Positions 7,863-16,380 of a stretch of DNA of 31,654 nt are shown here, piece by piece. Position 1 is the first letter of the stretch; every line of letters begins with the position of its first letter. The stretch lies in NCBI RefSeq assembly GCF_036636695.1, contig NZ_JAVWNW010000017.1; one strand, given 5' to 3'. The stretch is from Anaerorhabdus sp036636695. Lineage in GTDB: Bacteria; Bacillota_I; Bacilli_A; Erysipelotrichales; Erysipelotrichaceae. A program made the translations under genes and the position numbers. The notes beneath the pieces were generated by a model. It made no database searches. It worked only from the letters and a program-made list of their open reading frames with translations, and was not told the origin of the DNA.

Positions 7863-10787
7863 ATGATTAAGTCTATTTATAGTATTAAGAGAAATTCAAA
7901 GTTAATTGGGAAATGGATTTTAACTTTTTTATTAAGTATCATAATGATATGTTTTTCATTATTTCCAAGCTATGCAATAGCTGAGAATACCAACCGTGTA
8001 GTACGCGTTGGCTTTTTTGCATTTGAAGGATATCATGAAACGGATGAACATAATCAAAGAAGTGGTTATGGATATGAATATTTACATGAAATGGCGAAAT
8101 ATACAGATTGGGAATTTGAATATGTCGATGGGACATGGGAAGAATGCCAAGAAATGTTAAAAAATGGTGAGATTGATTTATTAACGTCGGCACAATATAG
8201 TGAGGCTAGAGATGAAGTATTTGATTTCTCATCTACATCTATGGGAACAAGTTATGCCCAACTCACCGTTTCATCTGATAATACATCCTTGCGTAGAAAT
8301 GATTATCCACAGTTTAATGGTATTCGAATAGGCTTGCTTCAAGGAAATAGTCGCAATGATAGGTTAGCTGAGTTTGCAGTGGAAAAAGGATTTACTTATA
8401 CCCCTGTTATGTATAACACACAAGAAGAGCTAGAAAATGCATTAAAAACGAAAGAAGTGGATGCGGTTCTTACAAGTAGTTTACGCAAATTAAAAAATGA
8501 ATCTATTATTGCACAGTTTGCACCATCACCTTTTTATGCCATCGTTAAGGAAGGGAATACAGAATTATTAGCAGAAGTAAATATGGCATTAGAAGCCATA
8601 GAAATGAATAACCCTGCATTAAAATATAATCTATATCAAGAATTTTATCGTAATGATTCAGATAATACATTTGAATTAACGCGTGAAGAAAAAGAATATT
8701 TGGAAACAAATCCTAAAATTCGTGCTGTTATTAGACCTGATGTGGCACCTATATCTTATTGGGAAAACGGTGAGTTTAAAGGAATATCCGCTGACTTAAT
8801 GAAATATCTTTTAGAAGATTTAAATATTGAAATTGAATATATTGCGACAGATTCATTGGCAGAAAGTTATGAAATGCTTCAAAATGGGCAAGTAGATATT
8901 GCATGCTTATTTGAGAGTGATTATAACTTGGCTGAAAAATATCGAATGCGTATTACTTCCTCATATTTAGAAACAAACTATAGTTTGCTTTCACGTCAAA
9001 ATACCAATCCAAATGCTCAAGAAAATCAAACAATTGCAATTGTCGCAGGAGGAATGACGGAAGCAAATTATGTGGAATCACATTATCCCAATGCATTACA
9101 AGTTCCTGTGAAATCAACTGGTGATGCAATTAAAGCGGTTGCTAATGGTGAGGCAGACTTTGCATTAGTTAATGTTTATTCAGCAGAAAAGGCATTAGTA
9201 ACCTATCAAAATTTACGTGCTAGTTTCATAAATGATGAGGAACAACAATTTGCTATTGGAATATCTCAAACGGTAGATCCACGATTGTTTTCAATCCTTG
9301 ATAAAAAAATAAATAGTATTAATAGTCAAACATTCAATGATATTCTTTCTCGACATACAATGTTTCAACAATCACCAATGACACTTGCTAATTACTTTAG
9401 ACAGCACCCGATTGAATTTATGGCTGTTAGCGTCACAGTCTTTGCGGTTATCATAGGTATCTTAGTGTATATAGTTATAATCAATAGACGACATGCTAAA
9501 AAAATGTTTGATCTTGCGTATGTAGATAAACTTACAAATCTATGGAATATAAATGGATTCTTATATCATGGAAAATCATTGCTTTCAAAAAATAGTAAAG
9601 ACAACTATGTAGTGGCTGCAATTGATTTATCAAACTTCTCAAGTATAAATGAGGAGTATGGACGCGACGTGGGAGATAAAGTTCTAGAAGGTTTGGGAGG
9701 GATTCTCAATCGCTTTAACAACGATCAAACAATTGTTGCACATAATGATGCAGATCATTACTTAATGCTAATTAACTATAAGGATCAAGATGATATCAAT
9801 ACAACATTAATGGCAATAATTAAAATGATATCTGCATACACAATTGAAAATCTTATATTACAATTTCATGCGTTTATTGGAGTAGGATTTGTACAACAGC
9901 AAAATGATGCATTGCTTCATGCGATAGATCACGCTGGAATAGCACGAAATAACTGCTCAATAGACAGACCGATTGTATATATGGATAAAGAACTACAAAG
10001 TAGAATAGCTCGAGAAAAAGAAATACGTGATCATGTTGAATCCGGACTTAGTAATGGAGAATTCCAAGTCTATTACCAACCCAAGGTAGATATGTCAACA
10101 AAACGAATCATCGGTGCGGAAGGATTGATTAGATGGAATCACAGTAAATTAGGATTCTTAAATCCAGCAGAATTTTTGCCGATAATCGAACAAAGTGGAC
10201 TAATTACAGAAATAGATTTCTTTGTTTTGGAACAAGCGTGTAAACTGATTCGTAAATGGATTGATGCTGGACAAGAACCAATTATCATATCGGTTAATCA
10301 ATCACGCACACACTTCTTAAAGAGTAATTACATTGAACGTCTTCAAAACATGATTATCAAATATAATATTCCAACTAACTTCATCGAATTAGAAATTACT
10401 GAAACCTTATTTGGACAGGAGACGATATCTAATGAAATCATTAGGAAAATAAAGAATATCGGATTGTTAATATCCATTGATGATTTTGGTTCTGGATACT
10501 CTTCTCTACATCTATTACATCAAATTTCGGTAGATATCTTAAAAATAGATAAAGGATTATTAGATGAAAGTGATAAGGAAGAAAAGGTTCGTAATATCAT
10601 TCATAGAGTTGTTCAAATAGCGACTGATTTAAATGTAGAAGTTATTTGTGAAGGTGTTGAAACTAGAGAACAGATGGAATTCTTACTAGGAATTGATTGT
10701 AAATATGCGCAGGGATTCCTATTTAGTAAACCTTTACCTCAAGCAGAATTTGAATTACTCATTCAAAAAGGATTATGGTTAGAATAG
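7863..10787 (+). CDS. membrane sensor: two SBP domains, degenerate GGDEF, EAL c-di-GMP phosphodiesterase
   Basis: From ATG7863 the protein has 974 residues; AGGA 8 bases upstream makes this more likely than GTG7848. Order: signal peptide or anchor (about 12-40, possible AIA cut), two family-3 solute-binding domains (about 44-240 and 285-490), one membrane helix (about 517-540), GGDEF-like domain (about 545-700) and EAL domain (about 720-970). At the GGDEF position the residues are DADHY (629-633), so cyclase activity is very unlikely. The EAL domain keeps the ExLxR motif as E753-G-L-I-R, the Asn in SVNQS, Glu in ELEITET, Asp873-Asp874 in DDFGSG, Lys in LKIDKG, Glu in EGVET and Gln in AQGF. 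It is therefore predicted to hydrolyse c-di-GMP in response to an extracellular small ligand, perhaps an amino acid. It appears to be a single-gene unit. Confidence 0.9.
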   Translation: MIKSIYSIKRNSKLIGKWILTFLLSIIMICFSLFPSYAIAENTNRVVRVGFFAFEGYHETDEHNQRSGYGYEYLHEMAKYTDWEFEYVDGTWEECQEMLKNGEIDLLTSAQYSEARDEVFDFSSTSMGTSYAQLTVSSDNTSLRRNDYPQFNGIRIGLLQGNSRNDRLAEFAVEKGFTYTPVMYNTQEELENALKTKEVDAVLTSSLRKLKNESIIAQFAPSPFYAIVKEGNTELLAEVNMALEAIEMNNPALKYNLYQEFYRNDSDNTFELTREEKEYLETNPKIRAVIRPDVAPISYWENGEFKGISADLMKYLLEDLNIEIEYIATDSLAESYEMLQNGQVDIACLFESDYNLAEKYRMRITSSYLETNYSLLSRQNTNPNAQENQTIAIVAGGMTEANYVESHYPNALQVPVKSTGDAIKAVANGEADFALVNVYSAEKALVTYQNLRASFINDEEQQFAIGISQTVDPRLFSILDKKINSINSQTFNDILSRHTMFQQSPMTLANYFRQHPIEFMAVSVTVFAVIIGILVYIVIINRRHAKKMFDLAYVDKLTNLWNINGFLYHGKSLLSKNSKDNYVVAAIDLSNFSSINEEYGRDVGDKVLEGLGGILNRFNNDQTIVAHNDADHYLMLINYKDQDDINTTLMAIIKMISAYTIENLILQFHAFIGVGFVQQQNDALLHAIDHAGIARNNCSIDRPIVYMDKELQSRIAREKEIRDHVESGLSNGEFQVYYQPKVDMSTKRIIGAEGLIRWNHSKLGFLNPAEFLPIIEQSGLITEIDFFVLEQACKLIRKWIDAGQEPIIISVNQSRTHFLKSNYIERLQNMIIKYNIPTNFIELEITETLFGQETISNEIIRKIKNIGLLISIDDFGSGYSSLHLLHQISVDILKIDKGLLDESDKEEKVRNIIHRVVQIATDLNVEVICEGVETREQMEFLLGIDCKYAQGFLFSKPLPQAEFELLIQKGLWLE

Positions 10788-10798
10788 TTTAAAATATG

Positions 10799-10829
10799 AA
10801 AAGAAGTTTATAATACAAACTTCTTTTTC
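10799..10829. terminator. bidirectional terminator between convergent genes
   Basis: AAAAGAAGTTT (10799-10809) and AAACTTCTTTT (10817-10827) form an 11-bp stem with a 7-base loop. A and T runs at the outer ends let it work on both strands. The AraC-type gene's stop codon lies inside the stem. Confidence 0.8.
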
Positions 10830-11704
10830 TTGTTACTCAATTGCTTGCGAAAATCTCTAGGTGACATATGGTAAAAAGATTTAAAGCTATTAGAGAAAGC
10901 ATAGACGGATGAATATCCATATTGGTTTGCTATTTCACTAATTGATTTAGTACTTTGTAATAAATCTACTTCAATTTTATTTAAACGATAAGTGGTAATA
11001 AATTGCTTAGGAGAACTGTTGAGATATGAAATGAAACATCGATATAAATAACTTTGTGATAGTGCACAGTGTTCACATAAATCTTCAACGGTGACATTCT
11101 TATAAGGATTGTCATCTAAATATCCAATACATTTTAAAACAGTCTTTTCTTCGCTATACTGATGACGATATTCACCATGTGTGCTTACAATATCATTTTG
11201 AATAACTTTTAATAATTTCAACATACAATTGTCAATTAATATTTTAATTGATTGATAAGTAAGTTGTTCCTTTTTGAGAAAGTCATTATATTTATCTTCA
11301 ATAAATTTCAACGTGAAATCAGATAAGAAGGTGGAAATGCATTGAACCTGTTGAAGCTTAAATAATTCAATAAATTCAGCACGTTGTTGTAAAGGTAAGT
11401 CAAAGTAAATTGTATAGAAAGTTACTGGTTCCGGTGATATACATTCTATTGTATGTAGAAGTGAAGGAGGAACTAACAGAATAGATTTGGGGCCTAATTC
11501 ATAAGAAATGCTGTTGCATAAAACTTTAATAGAACCGGTAATTAAGAATGAGATTTTGAAATGCGTCAAAATATCATTTTTTAATAAACTTTTTTGGTTA
11601 TGTAACGCATAAAAGAAAAAGATGGGCGAAAAATTAAATTTACTTAATAAATCGCTAAGTGGATCTTTTTGGATTAAATAGTTTGTAGGTAATGATTTTT
11701 TCAT
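10808..11704 (-). CDS. AraC-family transcriptional regulator
   Basis: A 298-residue regulator with an N-terminal cupin-like sensing domain (about 35-125) and a C-terminal pair of HTH motifs (about 195-292). The second HTH is the AraC signature region: ISEIANQYGYSSVYAFSNSF followed by SPRDFRK. The start follows GAGGAC on the reverse strand. It is divergent from the secreted flavoprotein operon beginning at 11830, with 125 bases between them, so that operon is its likely target. The ligand is unknown; family members usually sense sugars or other small molecules through the N-terminal domain. Confidence 0.9.
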   Translation of the reverse strand: MKKSLPTNYLIQKDPLSDLLSKFNFSPIFFFYALHNQKSLLKNDILTHFKISFLITGSIKVLCNSISYELGPKSILLVPPSLLHTIECISPEPVTFYTIYFDLPLQQRAEFIELFKLQQVQCISTFLSDFTLKFIEDKYNDFLKKEQLTYQSIKILIDNCMLKLLKVIQNDIVSTHGEYRHQYSEEKTVLKCIGYLDDNPYKNVTVEDLCEHCALSQSYLYRCFISYLNSSPKQFITTYRLNKIEVDLLQSTKSISEIANQYGYSSVYAFSNSFKSFYHMSPRDFRKQLSNKKKKFVL

Positions 11705-11784
11705 AATGTCCTCACTTGACTTATTTATGTATATTTTAACCCATTTTAGTTATGAAATCATTAAAAAATGACATGTTTTATACA

Positions 11785-11812
11785 TTGTGAAATTATTGAT
11801 AAATAGTAAAAT
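11785..11812 (+). promoter_or_regulatory. promoter of the secreted flavoprotein operon
   Basis: TTGTGA (11785-11790) and TAAAAT (11807-11812) are 16 bases apart. Transcription would start near 11819, just before the GAGGTGA ribosome site, giving a very short leader. The divergent AraC-type regulator could act in the 125-base intergenic region. Confidence 0.5.
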
Positions 11813-11829
11813 AAAGACGAGGTGATAAT

Positions 11830-13782
11830 GTGAAAAAATTAATTAACAAAGTATTGGTGCTTTTATTAGCATTAGGAATGATTTCAGGGTGTACAACAAC
11901 ACCAAAAACAGAAAGTCAACCGACACCAGAAATTACTGCAGATGAAACAAAAACTGCTGATGTAATTATTGTTGGTGCAGGAGGAGCAGGGTTAGCGGCA
12001 GCACTCAGTGCAGTTGAAAATGGTGCTGAATCAGTAATTATTCTTGATAAGACAGGAACAACAGGGGGAGCTTTAAACTATACTTCAGGCTCAATGTCTG
12101 GAGCTAACACAATTATTCAAAAAGAAGATGGGATTGAAGATACAGTAGATTCTTATGTTGCTGACATCATGAAAAATGGTGCTGGTAAAGGGGATGAAGA
12201 ATTAATTCGAGTATATGCTGAAAAAGATATAGAAATGATTCAATGGCTTTGGGATAATGGCTTAAAAGATAATACATTTAGTACTGACAAAGAGGGGCGT
12301 CGCTCAGTATTTGCACCAGAGCATGCGTTGTATTCAGTTCAAAGAACATATAAAGCAAGACCTGATGATCCTAAAAATTATAAATCAGCAGCCCATGAAG
12401 TTTTAGATACTCAGGTGAAAAAGTATGATCAAATAACAATTGATTTCATGACAGAAGCAACACAACTAATCGCAAATGATAAAGGACAAGTAGTATCTGT
12501 TCTTGCGACAAATAATGAAACACATAAAACAATAAAATATGAAGCTACTAAAGGAATCATAATGGCAACAGGGGGATACTCTGGTAATAACAAGCTAATG
12601 GGAGCTTTTGCAGAAAATGGTTCAAATTACTTAGCTGGGGGATCTAAAGGATCAGACGGTTACGGTATTTATATGATGCAACAAGTTGGTGGTTATGTTA
12701 ATGATGAAACAATGGCTTATATTCCAACATTCCCAATGGGATTAGAGGGTCCAAATCAAACAGGTGCAATTGCACCAACATATACTTGGAAAACAGGTGG
12801 TATTTGTGTTAATCAAAATGGCGAACGCTTTGTTGATGAAACAGAAGCACGTGTCGAAGTTCGAGAAGTTGCGTTAGAAGAACAACCAGGTGCTGTTCAA
12901 TATGACATCTTTACAGATAAAATCATTGAAGATTTAAATGCTGCAGGAGCTGCAACGATGTGGAATTACTTCTATGCAGAAGAAGGTCTTCCTGGTTATT
13001 CTAAAGTAAGTAAAGCATCTTCAATTGAAGAATTGGCAGATATGATTGGAGTACCGGTTGAAACATTATCAAAGACTGTTGAAGACTATAATGCGGCAGT
13101 TGATTCAAAAGGTACAGATTCATTAGGAAGAAAATATGATGGGGAAGTAAATGCATATAATCTTGCGGTAAACAAGATTGAGGGAGAAACATATTATGCA
13201 GTGCCATTAAAAGCACTTGTGGTTATTACACTTGGTGGAGTAACTGCAAACAAAGATATGCAAGTACTTGATGCAGAAGGTAATGCAATTCCAGGTTTAT
13301 ATGCTGCCGGAGAAGTAGTTGGTGGAATTTGGGGTCAATTTGCATCAGGTGGTACAGGCGTTATGGGTCCAATTGTATTTGGAAACATCGCAGGTGAAAA
13401 AATTATGACCAACACACTAGCAGAAGGATATACGGTTAAACCAGCAACGAATATGTTAGATATCAATTTCTTCACAAAAGAAGAAGTTAAAATTGAATTT
13501 GATATGAACCAACCATTGAATGATGGTGAATATCAATCAGTTGTTGATGGACAATATGGCGAAATGAAAGTTCAAGTAACAATCACTGATGGAAAAATTA
13601 GTGATGTGAAAATAGTAAGCAATAATGAAACAGAAGAAATTGCATCAGGTGCATTAAAGATGATTCCTGAAAAAATTGTTGAATCAAATAGTGTAGAAGT
13701 AGATGTAATCTCAGGAGCAACATTAACAACAAATCGTATTCGTACAGCAGTCGTAGATTGTTTGAATCAAGCAAAAAAATAG
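11830..13782 (+). CDS. secreted flavin reductase lipoprotein (FAD_binding_2 plus FMN_bind)
   Basis: A 650-residue lipoprotein: signal peptide with lipobox ending at Cys21 (ISGC), then a flavocytochrome c/fumarate-reductase-type FAD domain (about 42-525) with GAGGAGLAAA and the AAGEVVGG motif, then a C-terminal FMN_bind domain (about 560-650). The latter carries DVISGATLT, whose Thr631 is the expected site of covalent FMN attachment by ApbE. Such proteins are extracytoplasmic reductases for organic electron acceptors. The proton-donor Arg (Arg402 of Shewanella Fcc3) seems kept as Arg341 in DETEAR. Two substrate-binding residues of fumarate reductases are changed: the HTMGG His aligns with Ile466, and the NRLGG Arg with Ala505. 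Fumarate is therefore an unlikely substrate. The start is GTG11830 behind GAGGTGA. It is co-transcribed with the next gene. Confidence 0.9.
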   Translation: MKKLINKVLVLLLALGMISGCTTTPKTESQPTPEITADETKTADVIIVGAGGAGLAAALSAVENGAESVIILDKTGTTGGALNYTSGSMSGANTIIQKEDGIEDTVDSYVADIMKNGAGKGDEELIRVYAEKDIEMIQWLWDNGLKDNTFSTDKEGRRSVFAPEHALYSVQRTYKARPDDPKNYKSAAHEVLDTQVKKYDQITIDFMTEATQLIANDKGQVVSVLATNNETHKTIKYEATKGIIMATGGYSGNNKLMGAFAENGSNYLAGGSKGSDGYGIYMMQQVGGYVNDETMAYIPTFPMGLEGPNQTGAIAPTYTWKTGGICVNQNGERFVDETEARVEVREVALEEQPGAVQYDIFTDKIIEDLNAAGAATMWNYFYAEEGLPGYSKVSKASSIEELADMIGVPVETLSKTVEDYNAAVDSKGTDSLGRKYDGEVNAYNLAVNKIEGETYYAVPLKALVVITLGGVTANKDMQVLDAEGNAIPGLYAAGEVVGGIWGQFASGGTGVMGPIVFGNIAGEKIMTNTLAEGYTVKPATNMLDINFFTKEEVKIEFDMNQPLNDGEYQSVVDGQYGEMKVQVTITDGKISDVKIVSNNETEEIASGALKMIPEKIVESNSVEVDVISGATLTTNRIRTAVVDCLNQAKK

Positions 13783-13791
13783 GAGAAAGAA

Positions 13792-14304
13792 ATGAAAAAA
13801 ATTGTTTGTATTTGCCTTTCGGCATTATGTTTAATAGGATGTTCATCAGCACCAAAAGCAACACCAGAACCAACAACGACACCAGATGTATTTACAAGTG
13901 CATCTACAAATAACTTCTATGAAGCGAGTTCATGGACAGGTGACCAACTAATTGAAGCTATAAAAAATCGTAGTGGTTCTTGGACAATTGCAACAGTTAA
14001 TCCAGATAATACACCAAACTTAGCAGTAGCGGTATTTGGTATGTTAGATGATAATACATTAGTATTAAACTTAGCACCTAATCAAACAGGTGAAAACATT
14101 GTAAGAACAAAAGAAGCAGTCGCAATTATTTATCAATATACTAATAATCAAGAAATTGAAAAGACACTCAGAAACCAAGGAGCAAAGTTGAAACTTGCAT
14201 TAGTGTCAGAAGAAGAATTTAAAAAGTATCAAGATGCTAATCCTGATACGGTTACTGAAACATCATTAGTACTAAAAATCGTGGAAGTTCTTCCTCTTGG
14301 TTAA
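13792..14304 (+). CDS. lipoprotein with a pyridoxamine-phosphate-oxidase-like split-barrel domain
   Basis: A 170-residue protein with a short lipoprotein signal (lipobox LIGC, Cys17), a Thr/Pro-rich linker (about 20-40) and a domain (about 50-170) resembling FMN-binding split barrels of the pyridoxamine 5'-phosphate oxidase-like family. Features are the SGSWTIATVNPDNTPNLAV strand pair, then DDNTLVLNLAPNQTGENI and an AVAIIYQY strand. These folds usually bind FMN or related cofactors and are mostly cytoplasmic, so a lipid-anchored form is unusual. It starts 9 bases after the reductase gene behind AGGAGAAAG, so it is probably a partner or accessory of that reductase. Its activity is unknown. Confidence 0.75.
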   Translation: MKKIVCICLSALCLIGCSSAPKATPEPTTTPDVFTSASTNNFYEASSWTGDQLIEAIKNRSGSWTIATVNPDNTPNLAVAVFGMLDDNTLVLNLAPNQTGENIVRTKEAVAIIYQYTNNQEIEKTLRNQGAKLKLALVSEEEFKKYQDANPDTVTETSLVLKIVEVLPLG

Positions 14305-14329
14305 GCGTCGAAAGACGCTTTTCTTTTTG
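14303..14329 (+). terminator. terminator of the secreted flavoprotein operon
   Basis: AAGCGTC (14303-14309), a GAAA loop, and GACGCTT (14314-14320), followed by TTCTTTTTG. Confidence 0.9.
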
Positions 14330-14330
14330 T

Positions 14331-15494
14331 TTATAAGATGAAGCCAAGTAGGATAGTGATAAGTATAATAACAGGAGCAGGAACTTTTTTATAGAATAAA
14401 AGTCCTAGTGAAAATAAAACAACCAGTAGATTTGTAAGAGAATTTACATGTTGGAGAATCAAAGCGATTGCAGTAGAAAGTAAAAGACCACTTGCGACTG
14501 CATTGATTCCTTTTAATGCGATTTTTATAGCTTTAACTTGGCGAAGATCATGCCAAATGGGATAGATAAAGTAAATTAATAAGATACCAGGTAAAAATAT
14601 GGCAAGACCACTGATTATACCTGCAAAAGCCTGTGTTATTACTCCTAAATTTCTAGCTGCCAGCCCACCAACAAAAGAGCTAAAGGCAAACATTGGTCCA
14701 GGCATTCCTTGAATAAGACCATAGCCGATTAGAAACTCATCAGCAGTAAGATAGTGATTGATATCTACAAATTGTTCAATCATTAAAGGCACAACAACTT
14801 GTCCACCACCAAAAACTAAATAACCAAAACGATAAAATTGATAGAATAGATTAACGAGAATAGATTGGGTAAATAAGACTAGAAAAGCAGAACCAATGGC
14901 AAATAATACGAAGAGAATTAGATAGCGCCAAGATACATTGAGTTTAACTTTTTGGAACATATTTTCTTCTTTATAGGCAAAGATTGCTAGTGCACCACCT
15001 GCGAGTAGTAACACTGGATATATCCAAGAGACTTTAAAGAAAAAAGTAATTACAGCTGTACTTAGTGCAAGAAGAAATGTTACTTGATCTTTGATTACTT
15101 TCTTTGAAATTTTATAAGCAGCAAATAAAACAAAAGCAATTGCCAAAGGCGCAACAAATTTCAGAAAATCAAGCGAGACATTATTTTCAACTAAAAGTGG
15201 AAATAATATCGCAAGTAAGGTCATGAATGTAATAATCGGTAGTGCCCAAACAATGAGTGTTAAAAATGCCAATAGTTTACCACCGATTTTGTAACCAATT
15301 GCAGCAATTGTTTGTGTGCTAGTAGGTCCAGGTAAAATTGAACAAAGAGCATTGAGTTCAATTAGTTCCTCTTCCGACAGATACTTCTTTTTATTTACGA
15401 GTTGGGTATAGAACACACTAAAATGTGCTTCAGGACCTCCGAATGCTCCAAGGGAACAAATAAATACATCTTTTAAAAATTGGATTGGTTTCAT
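14331..15494 (-). CDS. chromate transporter (CHR) family membrane protein
   Basis: A 387-residue membrane protein made of two repeated CHR halves. The N-terminal half has FGGPEAHF and LPGPTSTQT, and the second half has the matching FGGGQVVVPL and MPGPMFAFSSFVGG, each followed by several membrane helices. This two-domain length is typical of long-chain ChrA proteins, thought to export chromate by an ion-coupled mechanism. Many members have no proven substrate and some may carry other anions, so chromate resistance is not certain. The start follows GGAG on the reverse strand. It stands alone, convergent with the flavoprotein operon. Confidence 0.88.
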   Translation of the reverse strand: MKPIQFLKDVFICSLGAFGGPEAHFSVFYTQLVNKKKYLSEEELIELNALCSILPGPTSTQTIAAIGYKIGGKLLAFLTLIVWALPIITFMTLLAILFPLLVENNVSLDFLKFVAPLAIAFVLFAAYKISKKVIKDQVTFLLALSTAVITFFFKVSWIYPVLLLAGGALAIFAYKEENMFQKVKLNVSWRYLILFVLFAIGSAFLVLFTQSILVNLFYQFYRFGYLVFGGGQVVVPLMIEQFVDINHYLTADEFLIGYGLIQGMPGPMFAFSSFVGGLAARNLGVITQAFAGIISGLAIFLPGILLIYFIYPIWHDLRQVKAIKIALKGINAVASGLLLSTAIALILQHVNSLTNLLVVLFSLGLLFYKKVPAPVIILITILLGFIL

Positions 15495-15668
15495 GGGTAC
15501 TCCTATCTATGATTCAGTGTAATAATATAGAAATAGTTTATTGATATCAAGCAAATTGATGTTAAATAAAAATACAAAACTTTATTTAATATATCTAAAA
15601 TTTAAATGAGTGTGTAAAATAGATAAGAGTAATTAATCATCATGATAAAAATACAAAGAGAAGTGTAT

Positions 15669-15688
15669 TTGCAACATTGATGTTGCAA
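15669..15688. promoter_or_regulatory. perfect 20-bp palindrome, candidate operator of the second PTS locus
   Basis: TTGCAACATTGATGTTGCAA is a perfect palindrome (9-bp arms, 2-base centre) 60 bases upstream of the aldolase start, in a 254-base gap between divergent genes. There is no T-run, so it is not a terminator. A regulator-binding site is likely; the regulator is unknown, but the PRD protein two genes downstream is a candidate. Clear promoter boxes were not found. The rest of the gap is AT-rich with nothing else recognised. Confidence 0.6.
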
Positions 15689-15748
15689 TAAATTAGCATT
15701 CATCTTTTAAAGTAAATTACATAAAATGTGATTGTAAGGAGGAAGATT

Positions 15749-16366
15749 ATGGAATTATCAAAAGTAACAATGATATTAAGGGGTTATACATATGAAGAAA
15801 TACGGTGTGTTGCCGAAGTGCTAATTACATGTAATAGTCGATATATTCGGAATATGGAAATAACTCTAAACACTGACAATGCAATATCGATTATTAAAGA
15901 TATTGTGAAAGAATTTGGTAATTATTTGAATATTGGTGCAGGTACTGTTCAAACATATGATGAACTTGTACAAGCAATTGATGCAGGTGCCAAATTTGTT
16001 TTATCTCCAAGAACGATGAGTAAAGAAATGCTGGATTATTGCAAGGAAAGACATGTGATTTCAATTCCAGGTTCATTTACTCCATCAGAGATTGGCAATT
16101 CATTTGATAATGGTGCAAATATTGTAAAAGTATTTCCAGCAAATGAATTAAGTCTATCCTATGCTGCAAAAGTGAGAGAGCCTATGGGTGATTATGCACT
16201 GATGGCAGTAGGTGGAATTAATAAAACAAATGTTAAGGAAGCATTAACTTCAGGATATCAATATGTAGGTACTGCTGGAGGATTATTTTCAAAAGAAAAT
16301 ATTAAGTCAAAAAATAAAGAAAAACTGATAGAAGAACTTAAAGAATTTGAAAAAGCAATTGATTAA
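15749..16366 (+). CDS. KDPG-type aldolase (class I), second copy
   Basis: A 205-residue Eda-family aldolase. ATG15749 is chosen because AGGAGG lies 6 bases upstream; the earlier GTG15728 would put that site inside the gene. The Schiff-base lysine is Lys127 in IVKVFPA, the base is Glu37 in NMEITL, and GAGTV and AVGGIN are present. It is clearly diverged from the copy at 7087-7719. It leads an operon with a PTS regulator and a fructose-family PTS, so it probably cleaves a 2-keto-3-deoxy-6-phospho acid derived from the PTS substrate to pyruvate and a triose phosphate. Confidence 0.9.
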   Translation: MELSKVTMILRGYTYEEIRCVAEVLITCNSRYIRNMEITLNTDNAISIIKDIVKEFGNYLNIGAGTVQTYDELVQAIDAGAKFVLSPRTMSKEMLDYCKERHVISIPGSFTPSEIGNSFDNGANIVKVFPANELSLSYAAKVREPMGDYALMAVGGINKTNVKEALTSGYQYVGTAGGLFSKENIKSKNKEKLIEELKEFEKAID

Positions 16367-16380
16367 GGGAGGGTAATTAC

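Noticed and set aside
9500..9960. An active diguanylate cyclase (GGDEF) domain.
   Set aside because: The signature is DADHY and the second metal-binding Asp of the DxD-type motif is replaced by Ser, so catalysis is not expected.
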